Shown piece by piece: positions 17,037-25,815 of a stretch of 64,000 bases of DNA. The notes under the pieces were generated by a model that did not search any database, had not been told where the DNA came from, and saw only the letters and a program-made list of their open reading frames with translations. Every line of letters starts with the position of its first letter. Position 1 is the stretch's first letter. The translations under genes were made by a program, and so were the position numbers. The stretch covers positions 62,001 to 126,000 of the forward strand of contig CAJTER010000005.1 of NCBI GenBank assembly GCA_910575405.1. Direction: 5' to 3'. The DNA comes from Clostridia bacterium (GTDB lineage: Bacteria > Bacillota > Clostridia > Peptostreptococcales > Anaerovoracaceae).

Positions 17037-17401
17037 TCTTTAAAACCCCTTTCAATTAACTCCTTTACATCCTCAGCCGTAAGCCCGAGTCTCTTGGCCT
17101 CTGCCACCAGACCGGAAATAAAATTGTCGTAAAACTGTTGCTGTCGGATGTCCCTCAGTTTTTCCGTGGCTCCACTGCTTACAAACATTCCTACACCTCT
17201 TTTCTTGTACACAATACCTTCATCAACCAGCAGGTTGACCCCCTTGAGAGCTGTGGCCGGATTGATTTTCAAACTGGCAGAAAGCTCTGTAATAGACGGG
17301 ATTTGTTCTCCTTCAGGAAATGCCCCCGAAAGCACGGCATCCTGGATATTTTCCGCAATCTGAAGAAAAATAGGCTTTCCTGAATCAAAATCAAGCTTCA
17401 T
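17033..17401 (-). CDS. YtrA-subfamily GntR transcriptional regulator
   Basis: 122 residues: a GntR winged helix (IQDAVLSGAFPEGEQIPS and LKINPATALKGVNLL) plus a short C-terminal helix region, which is the YtrA subfamily pattern. Its length and its position ahead of an ABC ATPase and permease agree with autoregulated YtrA operons. A start-proximal GGGG-rich ribosome binding site lies at 17405-17412. Confidence 0.88.
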   Translation of the reverse strand: MKLDFDSGKPIFLQIAENIQDAVLSGAFPEGEQIPSITELSASLKINPATALKGVNLLVDEGIVYKKRGVGMFVSSGATEKLRDIRQQQFYDNFISGLVAEAKRLGLTAEDVKELIERGFKE

Positions 17402-17464
17402 AAAATTCCCCCCTTCTTTGAAGCGGATTCTGCCAGATAGGATACTCCTGGTGGCAGTTGCGTT

Positions 17465-17540
17465 GTTAGTTCGTTAAGCGGTTAATTACTTGACTAACTA
17501 ACCATATGACGATTATTGCACAGAAAAAAATGTTTGTCAA
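17465..17540 (-). promoter_or_regulatory. Promoter and probable GntR operator of the ABC operon
   Basis: On the minus strand TTGACA (17535-17540), 17 bases, AATAAT (17512-17517). Downstream of the -10, GTTAGTT (17465-17471) and AACTAAC (17496-17502) form a perfect 7-base inverted repeat around the start of transcription, a fitting site for the YtrA-like repressor. Nothing else is seen in the 17402-17727 gap apart from the kal terminator. Confidence 0.7.
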
Positions 17541-17621
17541 GAGGAAAACCCAAAAAATAATACGCAGCCTCAGAGAAGCTACAGAAAACAAATTTATAAG
17601 CATGATAAAAACATGAGAAAC

Positions 17622-17661
17622 AAAAAAGCAAGAGCCGTCCTTAAGCTTTGACGTCCCTTGC
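17622..17661 (-). terminator. Terminator of kal
   Basis: On the minus strand GCAAG (17657-17661) pairs with CTTGC (17628-17632), extended inward by imperfect GACG pairing, and is followed by six T residues (17622-17627). Confidence 0.7.
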
Positions 17662-17727
17662 TTTCTGTGTTTGCTGACAAAAGGCCCAGACCTTCAGGTG
17701 AGGCTTTGAGTGCTAAGAAAAATACCT

Positions 17728-18117
17728 TTATTTTCTCTTAGCTTCCTTTGGCGTAACGCAGATGCCCTTTGCCCTGCAGACTACAATCGGCTCATCCAGA
17801 AAATCAGCTGCTGACGGACTGATATCCGGCCTTGCTGCAACGACCTTTGTTGCTATAAATTCCATCTTTCTGGATGTATTGCCCATTTCCGTAATTTCTC
17901 CGTAAGCTTCAATATAATCCCCGGCATAGGTAGGCGCCAGGAACTGAACCTCATCGTAACGGAGGAACAGGCCTTCGTCCCCGTCTGCCTTAATGAGAAG
18001 CTCGGTTGCCACATCTCCAAATAGGTGGACCATGTGAGCACCGTCTACCAGGCTTCCGCCGTAGTGGGCATCCTTGTGTGACATTCTCAGCCTTATTGTT
18101 GAAGTGATTTTTTCCAT
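17728..18117 (-). CDS. kal: 3-aminobutyryl-CoA ammonia lyase
   Basis: 129 residues from the ATG at 18115-18117, chosen because AAGGAG lies just upstream; an upstream in-frame ATG at 18147 has no such site. It is a hotdog-fold protein with the Kal signatures [32 protein letters not shown] and VGNTSRK-like ([10 protein letters not shown]). Kal removes ammonia from L-3-aminobutyryl-CoA to give crotonyl-CoA, the last dedicated step of lysine fermentation. It is transcribed divergently from the sigma-54 activator gene, from its own -24/-12 promoter. Confidence 0.9.
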   Translation of the reverse strand: MEKITSTIRLRMSHKDAHYGGSLVDGAHMVHLFGDVATELLIKADGDEGLFLRYDEVQFLAPTYAGDYIEAYGEITEMGNTSRKMEFIATKVVAARPDISPSAADFLDEPIVVCRAKGICVTPKEAKRK

Positions 18118-18223
18118 AATACTTGTCTCCTTTTTCATATTTTTCATAATAGGTGCTGCCGGCCAAAGCCATGTTCGGAAAAGTGCAGCTCCGCTTCTGT
18201 AAATAATTTATGCAAATATAAAT

Positions 18224-18240
18224 TGCAAAACTTGTGCCAA
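18224..18240 (-). promoter_or_regulatory. Sigma-54 (-24/-12) promoter of kal
   Basis: On the minus strand TTGGCACAAGTTTTGCA matches the consensus TGGCAC-N5-TTGCA exactly, with the invariant GG (18237-18238) and GC (18225-18226) 10 bases apart. It lies about 105 bases before the kal start and requires an enhancer-binding activator, encoded by the neighbouring divergent gene. Confidence 0.9.
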
Positions 18241-18267
18241 TGGGATATCATTGAAATATAGGGAAAA

Positions 18268-18357
18268 TGAACCGATTTCGAATCACTTAAAAAGGAGCGA
18301 ACAGAAAATGTATCAGACTTATGGAATGAACCGGGTTATTGAGCCAAAACAGGTTCT
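18268..18357. promoter_or_regulatory. Probable activator sites upstream of kal
   Basis: TGAACC-N6-GAATCA at 18268-18285 and TGAGCC-N6-GGTTCT at 18340-18357, both fitting the inverted repeat TGAACC-N6-GGTTCA. Their centres lie about 39 and 111 bases upstream of the kal -24 element. The second lies within the first codons of the activator gene. The same half-sites recur upstream of kdd. Confidence 0.65.
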
Positions 18358-20380
18358 TCCCACATCAGCCTGGAAGGTGGATAATAACCGGGAAATTGAG
18401 CCATGGGAAATGCGCATCAGCATCAAGCGGATTCATGTGGAGGGAACCAGTTTTCGTCAGATCTGCCTGGAAGCAGGCAACAATGAGGCCATTATCAAAG
18501 AAAAGATCATCGATATCGTCATAAAACGGGGAAAGCTTCACAATCCTGTAACCGATACTGGCGGTCTCCTTTATGGCGCTGTGGAAGAAATCGGAGAGGG
18601 CTATCACAATCCAAAGGGCCTGAAGTTGGGGGAGGAAGTTCTGTGCAATGCCTCCCTGGCAACAGTACCCATTTACATCAGCCGGATTTTCAAAGTGGAT
18701 ATGGCATACAATCAGTTGGAAGCGGAAGGTTACGCAATTTTGACAAATGGAATTCCGGTGGTGCGAAAGCCGGAGGGGGTGCCTGTGGATCTGCTGCTCT
18801 TTACCTTTAACGAGTCAGGCACCATATATCGGGTCAGCAATGCGGCGCGGGGGAAGCGGCGGTTTCTGGTTGTGGGAAACAACTTGATGATGAATCTCCT
18901 CTTTGGCTATACCATCCGCAAGGTGGCGGGAGAACAGGCGGAGATTGTCTGCTTTTTTGACAAAAAGACGGATATGGTGGTAAAGGGAGAGTCCATTGAT
19001 CAGCTGATGAATCTGGTCTTTTCCGAGATTCATTACGTGAATATTTTAAAACCCATGGACTGCCTCAGCCAATTTAAAGGGGAAAGTCTGGTGGATCTTT
19101 CCGTTAACTGCGCCGATATTCCAGGGGCTGAAACCATCAACATTTTGTCAACCCGCTCTGGCGGAACGGTGATCTTTGCCAACCTCATCAGCAATTACAA
19201 TATCGCCCTTTATATTACCGAGTCCATCTCGCGGCAGCTAGATATCCGTTGTGCAGACGGGTATCTGGAAGAATACGATGAGTTTGATATACAGCTGGTG
19301 AAGGAACTAGCGCCCTTTTTTGAACATGCGGTAACGACCCGGGAACGAATCCGGCACGAGCAGGAAGGCAAAACAAGGGAGGAACGGCTCTTTGACGCTT
19401 CCGGTTATAAGAATAGCCTGGCAGAGGATTTTGTTTCCGAAAGCAGGGCCATGTCAACTGTGCTGAGCGAAATTTTAAGCGTTTCCAAATACGACTGCAA
19501 CGTGCTGATTACGGGGGATACAGGTGTGGGAAAGGAAAAAGTGGCCAACCTGATTCAGAAAAACAGTAGCCGGAAAATGCAGCCCTTTGTAAAAATTAAC
19601 TGCGCCTCGATCTCGCCAAATCTCATTGAATCCGAGTTTTTTGGCTATGAAAAGGGTTCCTTTACGGGGGCAAATACAGGAGGAAAAAAGGGCTATTTTG
19701 AGTTGGCTGACAATGGCGTCATTTTTCTGGATGAAGTAGGGGAGCTGCCTCTCGATATTCAGGCAAAGCTGCTGCGGGTGATTCAGGACGGGGAATTTTT
19801 TCGGGTAGGGGGAAGCAGTCCGGTGAAGATCAATGTGCGGATTCTTTCTGCAACCAATCGGGATTTAGAGGCCTTTGTTGAGAAAAAGCTGTTTCGCAGA
19901 GATCTGTATTACAGGCTCAATGTATTTCCCATAAAAGTGCCATCGCTGAATGAACGGAAGGCCGATATCCCGCCTCTGATCCACCATTTTGTGCGAAAAT
20001 ACAGTGAGAAATTCGGCATTGTGCGAGACATTGACGAAGATGCGGTGGATTATCTTCAGCAGTGCGACTGGCCGGGAAACATACGGGAGCTGGAAAACGT
20101 CATCCAGAGACTGCTGATTTCCTGCAGGGAACAGAGGATTACTGTATTGGATGTGATGAAGGAGCTTCATGGCGATGTGATGGAAACCTCTGCCTTCGGA
20201 TTGACAGAGGAGCAGCTGAGCGGTGAAAAAGCTTTGGATCTGGAACAGATGGTGAGTAATGTAGAAAAAAACATCATCCGCTATGCCTGCGAGAAATACG
20301 GTTCTACGAGAAAGGCTGCCAAAGCTATCGGGATCAGCCAGACTCAGCTGGTGCGGAAAAAGAAAAAATATGAGTTGTAG
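18308..20380 (+). CDS. Sigma-54 activator with a Kdd-like sensor domain
   Basis: 690 residues from ATG 18308 (AAGGAG 10 bases upstream). Residues 1-350 align along their length with the Kdd enzyme encoded 400 bases downstream: YGMNRVIEPKQVLP against YGTHRVISPKGVLP, and VNCADI...SGGTVIFAN against INCVNI...DGGTVYFFS. The enzyme's NAD-binding GGGGKSG is replaced by GNNLMMN, so it is probably not catalytic. An AAA+ domain follows: Walker A GDTGVGKE at about 403, GSFTGA at 451 (sigma-54 contact loop), Walker B FLDEVGE. A Fis-type helix-turn-helix ends the protein (RKAAKAIGISQTQLVRK). I infer it senses 3,5-diaminohexanoate or a related intermediate and activates kal and kdd-kam. Confidence 0.9.
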   Translation: MYQTYGMNRVIEPKQVLPTSAWKVDNNREIEPWEMRISIKRIHVEGTSFRQICLEAGNNEAIIKEKIIDIVIKRGKLHNPVTDTGGLLYGAVEEIGEGYHNPKGLKLGEEVLCNASLATVPIYISRIFKVDMAYNQLEAEGYAILTNGIPVVRKPEGVPVDLLLFTFNESGTIYRVSNAARGKRRFLVVGNNLMMNLLFGYTIRKVAGEQAEIVCFFDKKTDMVVKGESIDQLMNLVFSEIHYVNILKPMDCLSQFKGESLVDLSVNCADIPGAETINILSTRSGGTVIFANLISNYNIALYITESISRQLDIRCADGYLEEYDEFDIQLVKELAPFFEHAVTTRERIRHEQEGKTREERLFDASGYKNSLAEDFVSESRAMSTVLSEILSVSKYDCNVLITGDTGVGKEKVANLIQKNSSRKMQPFVKINCASISPNLIESEFFGYEKGSFTGANTGGKKGYFELADNGVIFLDEVGELPLDIQAKLLRVIQDGEFFRVGGSSPVKINVRILSATNRDLEAFVEKKLFRRDLYYRLNVFPIKVPSLNERKADIPPLIHHFVRKYSEKFGIVRDIDEDAVDYLQQCDWPGNIRELENVIQRLLISCREQRITVLDVMKELHGDVMETSAFGLTEEQLSGEKALDLEQMVSNVEKNIIRYACEKYGSTRKAAKAIGISQTQLVRKKKKYEL

Positions 20381-20400
20381 AAAACAAACTGTAGAAAACA

Positions 20401-20440
20401 AAAGAAGCTTTTTGCTAGGGACAGAGAGCTTCTTTTTCTT
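20401..20440 (+). terminator. Terminator of the activator gene
   Basis: AGAAGCT (20403-20409) pairs with AGCTTCT (20427-20433), followed by TTTTCTTT. It separates the activator from the kdd operon. Confidence 0.8.
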
Positions 20441-20450
20441 TATCTGTAAT

Positions 20451-20566
20451 TGAACCGAAAATGGTTCTGACTAAAAACGGATATGAACCGAAAAAGAATC
20501 AAAATTAGCTTAAAACCATGAAAACTGCATAGTTCGGATATGAGGGCCGGAACCTGAAAACGGTTG
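20451..20566 (+). promoter_or_regulatory. Upstream activator sites of the kdd-kam operon
   Basis: GAACC-N6-GGTTC, a perfect inverted repeat, at 20452-20467; TGAACC-N6-GAATCA at 20484-20501, with the same half-sites as the kal-proximal site; and an AACC-N7-GGTT variant at 20551-20565. Their centres lie about 154, 121 and 56 bases before the -24 element, a usual range for sigma-54 activators. I see no gene in the 20381-20773 gap. Confidence 0.75.
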
Positions 20567-20611
20567 AAATCATAAGGAAACCTTTTGGCAAAGGGAAAGC
20601 TGTGGCACAGA

Positions 20612-20627
20612 TGGCACATGGATTGCA
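20612..20627 (+). promoter_or_regulatory. Sigma-54 promoter of the kdd-kam-ato operon
   Basis: TGGCACATGGATTGCA: exact TGGCAC and TTGCA blocks, with GG and GC 10 bases apart. It lies about 150 bases before the kdd start. A second TGGCAC just upstream (20602-20608 area) lacks a matching -12 element. Confidence 0.9.
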
Positions 20628-20773
20628 ATTAATAGGGGCGTAACCAATACAACCAAATAAAATCGCTTTTAAGTTTTTAGAACTGCTTATCAAAACTATA
20701 TTAAAGCAAGGTTAAATGAAAAAACACATTGAACAATGGAACACATGTAACGTAAATTCAGGAGGAAAATGTT

Positions 20774-21805
20774 ATGAAAAAAGGATGTCCTTACGGAACA
20801 CACAGAGTTATTTCACCAAAAGGCGTACTGCCGCAGCCAGCAGATGTAATCGATAATACCATGGAAATTTACGACAATGAAGTCCTTATTGACGTAAAAA
20901 CGCTGAATATAGACTCCGCTTCTTTTACGGAGATCGAAAGAAGAGCTGGCGGGGATATTGAGGAAATTAAAAAGACCATGATGGGGATCGTGGAAAAAGC
21001 AGGAAAGCACAAAAACCCATGGACCGGTTCCGGCGGAATGCTCATCGGTACGGTAAAGGAAGTAGGGCCTGCCTACAAAGGCGATCTGAAAGCAGGCGAC
21101 AAGATTGCCACATTAGTTTCTCTCTCCCTGACTCCGCTGGTAATTGAGGAAATTCATGAAGTAAGACCGGACATCGATCAGGTGGATATTACAGGTCAGG
21201 CCATCTTATTCCAGAGCGGAATTTACGCAAAGATTCCTGACGACATGCCGGAAGGTCTGGCACTGTCTGCACTGGACGTAGCGGGAGCGCCGGCCCAGAC
21301 CGCAAAGCTGGTAAAGCCGGGCGATACGGTAGTTGTAATCGGCGGCGGCGGAAAATCCGGACTTCTCTGCCTCTACGAAGCAAAGAAGAGAGCCGGCGTT
21401 ACCGGAAAGGTCATCTGCATCGGCGGTTCTCCCAAATCTACAAACCGGGCAAAGGATCTGGAGCTGGCAGACGAATATTTTGCCTTTGACGCAACGGATG
21501 CAGTGGGCATTTATAACCGCATTATGGAACTGACAGACGGCCAGCTGGCAGACATCGTAATCAACTGCGTCAATATTGAAAACACAGAAATGGCTTCGAT
21601 ACTGGCATGCAAGGACGGAGGAACGGTTTACTTCTTCTCCATGGCAACCAGCTTTACAAAAGCAGCTCTGGGAGCAGAAGGCGTTGGAAAAGATGTGAAT
21701 ATGATTGTTGGAAACGGCTATACCAAAGGCCATGCGGAAATTACGCTGCAGGTGCTGAGGGAGTGCGAGCCGCTTAGAAAATTGTTTGCTGAAATGTATG
21801 CTTAG
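20774..21805 (+). CDS. kdd: L-erythro-3,5-diaminohexanoate dehydrogenase
   Basis: 343 residues after a strong AGGAGG. The protein has a zinc-free MDR-like fold with the NAD-binding VVVIGGGGKSG at about residue 189. Kdd oxidatively deaminates 3,5-diaminohexanoate to 5-amino-3-oxohexanoate with NAD, the third step of clostridial lysine fermentation. It is the first gene of a tightly packed operon with kamA-kamE and a CoA transferase. The upstream activator gene carries a degenerate copy of this protein. Confidence 0.93.
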   Translation: MKKGCPYGTHRVISPKGVLPQPADVIDNTMEIYDNEVLIDVKTLNIDSASFTEIERRAGGDIEEIKKTMMGIVEKAGKHKNPWTGSGGMLIGTVKEVGPAYKGDLKAGDKIATLVSLSLTPLVIEEIHEVRPDIDQVDITGQAILFQSGIYAKIPDDMPEGLALSALDVAGAPAQTAKLVKPGDTVVVIGGGGKSGLLCLYEAKKRAGVTGKVICIGGSPKSTNRAKDLELADEYFAFDATDAVGIYNRIMELTDGQLADIVINCVNIENTEMASILACKDGGTVYFFSMATSFTKAALGAEGVGKDVNMIVGNGYTKGHAEITLQVLRECEPLRKLFAEMYA

Positions 21806-21855
21806 TGCTACTGACCGCCCCTGGGCGCCTATTAAATTAAAGGAGTGAAATAACT

Positions 21856-23118
21856 ATGGGTAATATAAGAAACTGGAAGGATATCCCCCTGTGGAAGGAT
21901 ATAACAGAGGAGCAGTGGAACGACTGGCACTGGCAGGTGGCAAACCGGCTGACAACGGTGGAGCAGATTGCGCAGGTTGTAAATCTGACAGAGCGGGAAA
22001 AGGAAGATATTGCAAAGGTCATGAATGGATTCCGTGTAGGAATTACACCTTACTACGCTTCTCTTATGGATCCGGATGATCCCAGATGTCCGGTGAGAAT
22101 GCAGGCTGTACCCATTCTGGCGGAAACCCATCAGGATGCTGCCGATATGGCAGACCCTCTTCACGAGGACGAGGACTCTCCTGCACCGGGGCTGACCCAC
22201 CGCTATCCCGACCGGGTACTGTTTCTCATAACCGACCAGTGCTCTATGTACTGCCGTCACTGCACCAGAAGAAGGTTGGCCGGGGAGACGGACGGAGCAA
22301 GAAGCAGGGCGGACATTGATGCATGCATCGAATATATTCGCAAAACGCCTGTTGTAAGAGATGTATTGTTATCCGGAGGTGATTGCCTGTGCGTAGAGGA
22401 TGATGTACTGGAATACATCATCAGCGAACTGAGAAAAATTGATCACGTTGAAATCGTAAGGCTGGGCTCCAGGACCCCGGTTGTAATGCCCATGCGCATT
22501 ACAGACAAATTGTGCAATATGCTGAAACAATACCACCCTATATGGCTCAACACCCATTTCAACCACTCAAAGGAAATGACGCCAGAGGCAGCAGAAGCCT
22601 GCAGAAAGCTGGCGGACGCGGGGATTCCTCTGGGCAATCAGTCCGTACTTCTTCGAGGAGTCAATGACTGTCCGCATATCATGCGGGATCTGGTGCACAA
22701 TTTGGTCAAGAACCGCATACGGCCGTACTATATCTATCAGTGCGATCTGTCCATGGGAATCGGACACTTCAGAACTCCGGTATCAAAGGGTATTGAGATT
22801 ATCGAAGGGCTGAGGGGCCATACCTCCGGCTATGCAGTACCGACCTTTGTTGTGGATGCTCCGGGAGGCGGCGGAAAGACACCAGTAATGCCGCAGTACG
22901 TCATTTCCCAGACACCACATAAGGTAATTCTGCGGAACTACGAAGGGGTTATCACCACATACACAGAGCCGGAGCACCAGGAAGAGCTGCCCTGCACCTG
23001 CGACTACTGTACAGGAAAGAAACAATATCACTACGAGGGCGTAGCAGGGCTTGCCCAGGGTGAACGAATGGCAATGGAACCGCAGGGACTGCTGCGGCAC
23101 GAGAGAAATAAAAAGTAA
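21856..23118 (+). CDS. kamA: Lysine 2,3-aminomutase
   Basis: 420 residues, normal length. Cys129, Cys133 and Cys136 (CSMYCRHC, followed by TRRR) bind the SAM 4Fe-4S cluster, and the C-terminal PGGGGKTPVMP block is the usual PLP/zinc-proximal region. It interconverts L-lysine and L-beta-lysine using PLP and SAM. AAGGAGTG stands 8 bases before the ATG. Second gene of the operon, after kdd. Confidence 0.95.
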   Translation: MGNIRNWKDIPLWKDITEEQWNDWHWQVANRLTTVEQIAQVVNLTEREKEDIAKVMNGFRVGITPYYASLMDPDDPRCPVRMQAVPILAETHQDAADMADPLHEDEDSPAPGLTHRYPDRVLFLITDQCSMYCRHCTRRRLAGETDGARSRADIDACIEYIRKTPVVRDVLLSGGDCLCVEDDVLEYIISELRKIDHVEIVRLGSRTPVVMPMRITDKLCNMLKQYHPIWLNTHFNHSKEMTPEAAEACRKLADAGIPLGNQSVLLRGVNDCPHIMRDLVHNLVKNRIRPYYIYQCDLSMGIGHFRTPVSKGIEIIEGLRGHTSGYAVPTFVVDAPGGGGKTPVMPQYVISQTPHKVILRNYEGVITTYTEPEHQEELPCTCDYCTGKKQYHYEGVAGLAQGERMAMEPQGLLRHERNKK

Positions 23119-23148
23119 TTTGTAAACAGAAAATAGAGGAAGACGAAT

Positions 23149-24162
23149 ATGGGATTGCTGCAGGGGCTTTCAACTGAATATAAGAGAATTTCAATCGTAG
23201 GTATGGCCAAGAATGCAGGGAAGACGACTGCACTGAATTATCTCATTGAAGAAGCCATGGACGAAGGTATGGTGCTGGGGATCACATCTACGGGAAGGGA
23301 TGGAGAAAGTACGGATCTGGTTACAGGAACAGAAAAGCCAAAAGTATTTCTTGATACGGATACCATTGTTTCCGTCCCTGACCAGCTTTACGAGCTGGCG
23401 GAAGCCGGCCTTGAGATACTCAGGATGACGCCTTACAAAACATCCATTGGAAAGCTGATGCTCTGCCGGGTGGCGGACAGCGGCTATGTCCAGATTGCGG
23501 GGCCGGTCATTACAGCTGAGCACAAAGATATGTGCAGAGAAATGCTTGAACTGGGAGCAGAGCTGATCCTCATCGATGGAGCCATTGACCGAAAATCCAT
23601 CGCTTCTCCGGAAACCTCGGATGCCATTATTCTGGCAACAGGGGCTGTGCTTTCAAGGAATATGAATAAGGTTGTGGAAGAAACCCTGCACCTAGTGGAA
23701 ACCTATAGACTGCCCTGCCTGGCAGAAGAAAAAAAGCAGCTTTTGGCGCCGGGGCTGGATAAAGAAAAAATTCTGATTGCGGAAGGCGGTAGGCTCCGGG
23801 AGCTTGATTTAAAAACAGGGCTGGGCGCAGGCCGGTATCTGGATGCGGAAATCGGGCCGGACACAGAGCTGATCTATATTCCGGGAGCCTTTACAAAGAG
23901 CGTGGTCTCGGATATTCACCCGGCGAAACGAAAGCAGGTGACCTTTGTATTAAAAGATCCTACCAGAATTTTTATTGATGCGGCCGTCTGGCAGCAGCTG
24001 AAAAAGCGAGGCATGAAGGTGGAGGTTCTGCAGAATATCAAGGTGGCGGCTGTTACTGTAAACCCGTATGCTCCCGCAGGCTATGGTTTTGAGCATAATG
24101 CGCTGCTTTCTGCCATGCAGAAGGCGATACCGGATATTCCCGTTCTCGATGTAATGCTGTAG
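23149..24162 (+). CDS. kamB: KamB-like P-loop protein of the lysine fermentation operon
   Basis: 337 residues. A P-loop (GMAKNAGKTT, residues 18-27) opens the protein, and an ILIDGAIDRKS block in the middle recalls SIMIBI-type NTPases. The family is found with kamA/kamD/kamE in lysine fermenters and is called KamB; its biochemical role is not established. A plausible idea is help in loading or reactivating the B12-dependent aminomutase, but this is inference from context. Confidence 0.8.
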   Translation: MGLLQGLSTEYKRISIVGMAKNAGKTTALNYLIEEAMDEGMVLGITSTGRDGESTDLVTGTEKPKVFLDTDTIVSVPDQLYELAEAGLEILRMTPYKTSIGKLMLCRVADSGYVQIAGPVITAEHKDMCREMLELGAELILIDGAIDRKSIASPETSDAIILATGAVLSRNMNKVVEETLHLVETYRLPCLAEEKKQLLAPGLDKEKILIAEGGRLRELDLKTGLGAGRYLDAEIGPDTELIYIPGAFTKSVVSDIHPAKRKQVTFVLKDPTRIFIDAAVWQQLKKRGMKVEVLQNIKVAAVTVNPYAPAGYGFEHNALLSAMQKAIPDIPVLDVML

Positions 24163-24174
24163 GAGGAAAAAATT

Positions 24175-25803
24175 ATGGGAAGACGGCTTGCAAATAAGAA
24201 AACCCGAATGGAAACCGGTTTTGATTATGTTCTGTCGGAACTGGAACTAGGTACTCCTTTTGGTAAAAAAGAAATAAAGGAAAAGCAGCCTTTTTTCCCA
24301 GGGCAGGAAGAGGCGCTGAGGCGGGAGCTGGATAAAATCGGAGAAATGATTCAGCTGTCCGAAGGCTGCAGCCGCTCCATTGACATCCTGAAGGAAACCT
24401 TTATGGAAATGAAGGATAACAGCTTTACGATAGAGCGAAGCAAAACCTCGGTTCTGTCCGTAGTAGAGATTTTTGAAATCAAGAGCCTGCTTCTTCAGAT
24501 GAAAAAAATACGGGAGCTTTTTCGGGATACAGGACTTCCTGTGGAGTTTGTGCTGGAGGATACGGATTCGCTGCTTGGGGCGCTGGACCCCAGGGGCGAC
24601 GGGCTGAACACCTTTTACATTTACGATGAGTTTTCGCAAAAGCTGGGGGAGATGCGAAAGGAAAAACGAAATATCGAGCTCAGTATCCGCAGGGAAAACA
24701 AGGCAAAAAAACAGGAAATAAAAGAAAAATACGGAATTATACTAAACCCCAAATTTGAGTTTACCGTATCCAAGGCAAATGATGAAAGTATAAAAATGAT
24801 ACATGAGATTGCGGATCTGCAGCAGATGGAAGAGGACTACACGTCTGTCACCTTTACCTTGAAAAAGACAGAACGGATCTATGCCTTCCTCAGTGAAATG
24901 GAATCCCTGAACCAGCAGATTGAAGAGGAAGAGGATGCTGTAAGGGAGGAGCTGTCCCGGGTCATCGGAACGTATGAGCAGGTTCTCTCGGAGAACTGCC
25001 GCAGATTGGGAGAACTGGATATCACCTTATCCAAAGCCCTCTATGCGAAAAAGCACAAATGTGTAAAGCCGGAAATCACAGACCGGCATAAAATTGAAAT
25101 ATGGGAGGGAAGGCATCTGAAGGTGGAGGATGCTCTCCTGTCAAAGGGCAAGAGCTACTGCCCGGTCAGCATCACACTTGAGGACGGTGTGACCTGTATT
25201 ACAGGAGCCAATATGGGAGGAAAAACTGTTTCTCTCAAACTGGTAGGGCTGATAGCCATGCTGACGCAATATGGATTATTCGTCCCAGCGGATCGGGCGC
25301 AGGTGGGCCTGTCCAATTATATGCAGATTCTCATCGGAGACAGCCAGTCGGTGGAGCGGGGGCTTTCCAGCTTTGGCAGCGAAATGGAGGAGCTGAAGGA
25401 AATTCTGGATAACAGCAAAGAACGTTCTCTTCTGCTGATTGATGAAATCGCAAGCGGCACCAACCCAGTGGAAGGACTGGCCCTTACAAGAAGCCTTGTG
25501 GACTATCTGAAAGCCAGAAGCTACATTTCCCTCATTACCACACATTTTGAAACAGTGACAGAAGATCCGGAGGTGCGCAATATGCAGGTGCGAGGACTTG
25601 CAGGAGCGGATTTTGACCTTTTAGATCGGGAGATCCGCTATGCCAGCCGAAAAGAACGGATCGATATTATTTCCAAATACATGGATTACCGCCTGAAACA
25701 GGTGGAGGATCAGAGCGAAATACCAAAGGATGCCCTGAATATTGCGAAAATGCTGGGAATTGGCAGCGATATTATCAATCGGGCGAAAGACTATATGAAG
25801 TAA
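24175..25803 (+). CDS. kamC: KamC, MutS-like ATPase of the lysine operon
   Basis: 542 residues. The C-terminal third carries a MutS-type ATPase: Walker A GANMGGKTVSLK at about residue 345 and LLIDEIASGTNPVEG (Walker B). The N-terminal part is charged and helical with coiled-coil stretches (MESLNQQIEEEEDAVREEL). It lacks the mismatch-recognition domain of MutS. KamC is a conserved but uncharacterised partner of lysine 5,6-aminomutase genes; a chaperone or reactivase role is possible. AGGAGG precedes the ATG. Confidence 0.85.
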   Translation: MGRRLANKKTRMETGFDYVLSELELGTPFGKKEIKEKQPFFPGQEEALRRELDKIGEMIQLSEGCSRSIDILKETFMEMKDNSFTIERSKTSVLSVVEIFEIKSLLLQMKKIRELFRDTGLPVEFVLEDTDSLLGALDPRGDGLNTFYIYDEFSQKLGEMRKEKRNIELSIRRENKAKKQEIKEKYGIILNPKFEFTVSKANDESIKMIHEIADLQQMEEDYTSVTFTLKKTERIYAFLSEMESLNQQIEEEEDAVREELSRVIGTYEQVLSENCRRLGELDITLSKALYAKKHKCVKPEITDRHKIEIWEGRHLKVEDALLSKGKSYCPVSITLEDGVTCITGANMGGKTVSLKLVGLIAMLTQYGLFVPADRAQVGLSNYMQILIGDSQSVERGLSSFGSEMEELKEILDNSKERSLLLIDEIASGTNPVEGLALTRSLVDYLKARSYISLITTHFETVTEDPEVRNMQVRGLAGADFDLLDREIRYASRKERIDIISKYMDYRLKQVEDQSEIPKDALNIAKMLGIGSDIINRAKDYMK

Positions 25804-25815
25804 AAGGAGAAAAGG

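Noticed and set aside
20601-20608. Extra TGGCAC block before kdd as a second sigma-54 promoter
   Set aside because: No TTGC element follows at the required spacing; the promoter at 20612 is complete.
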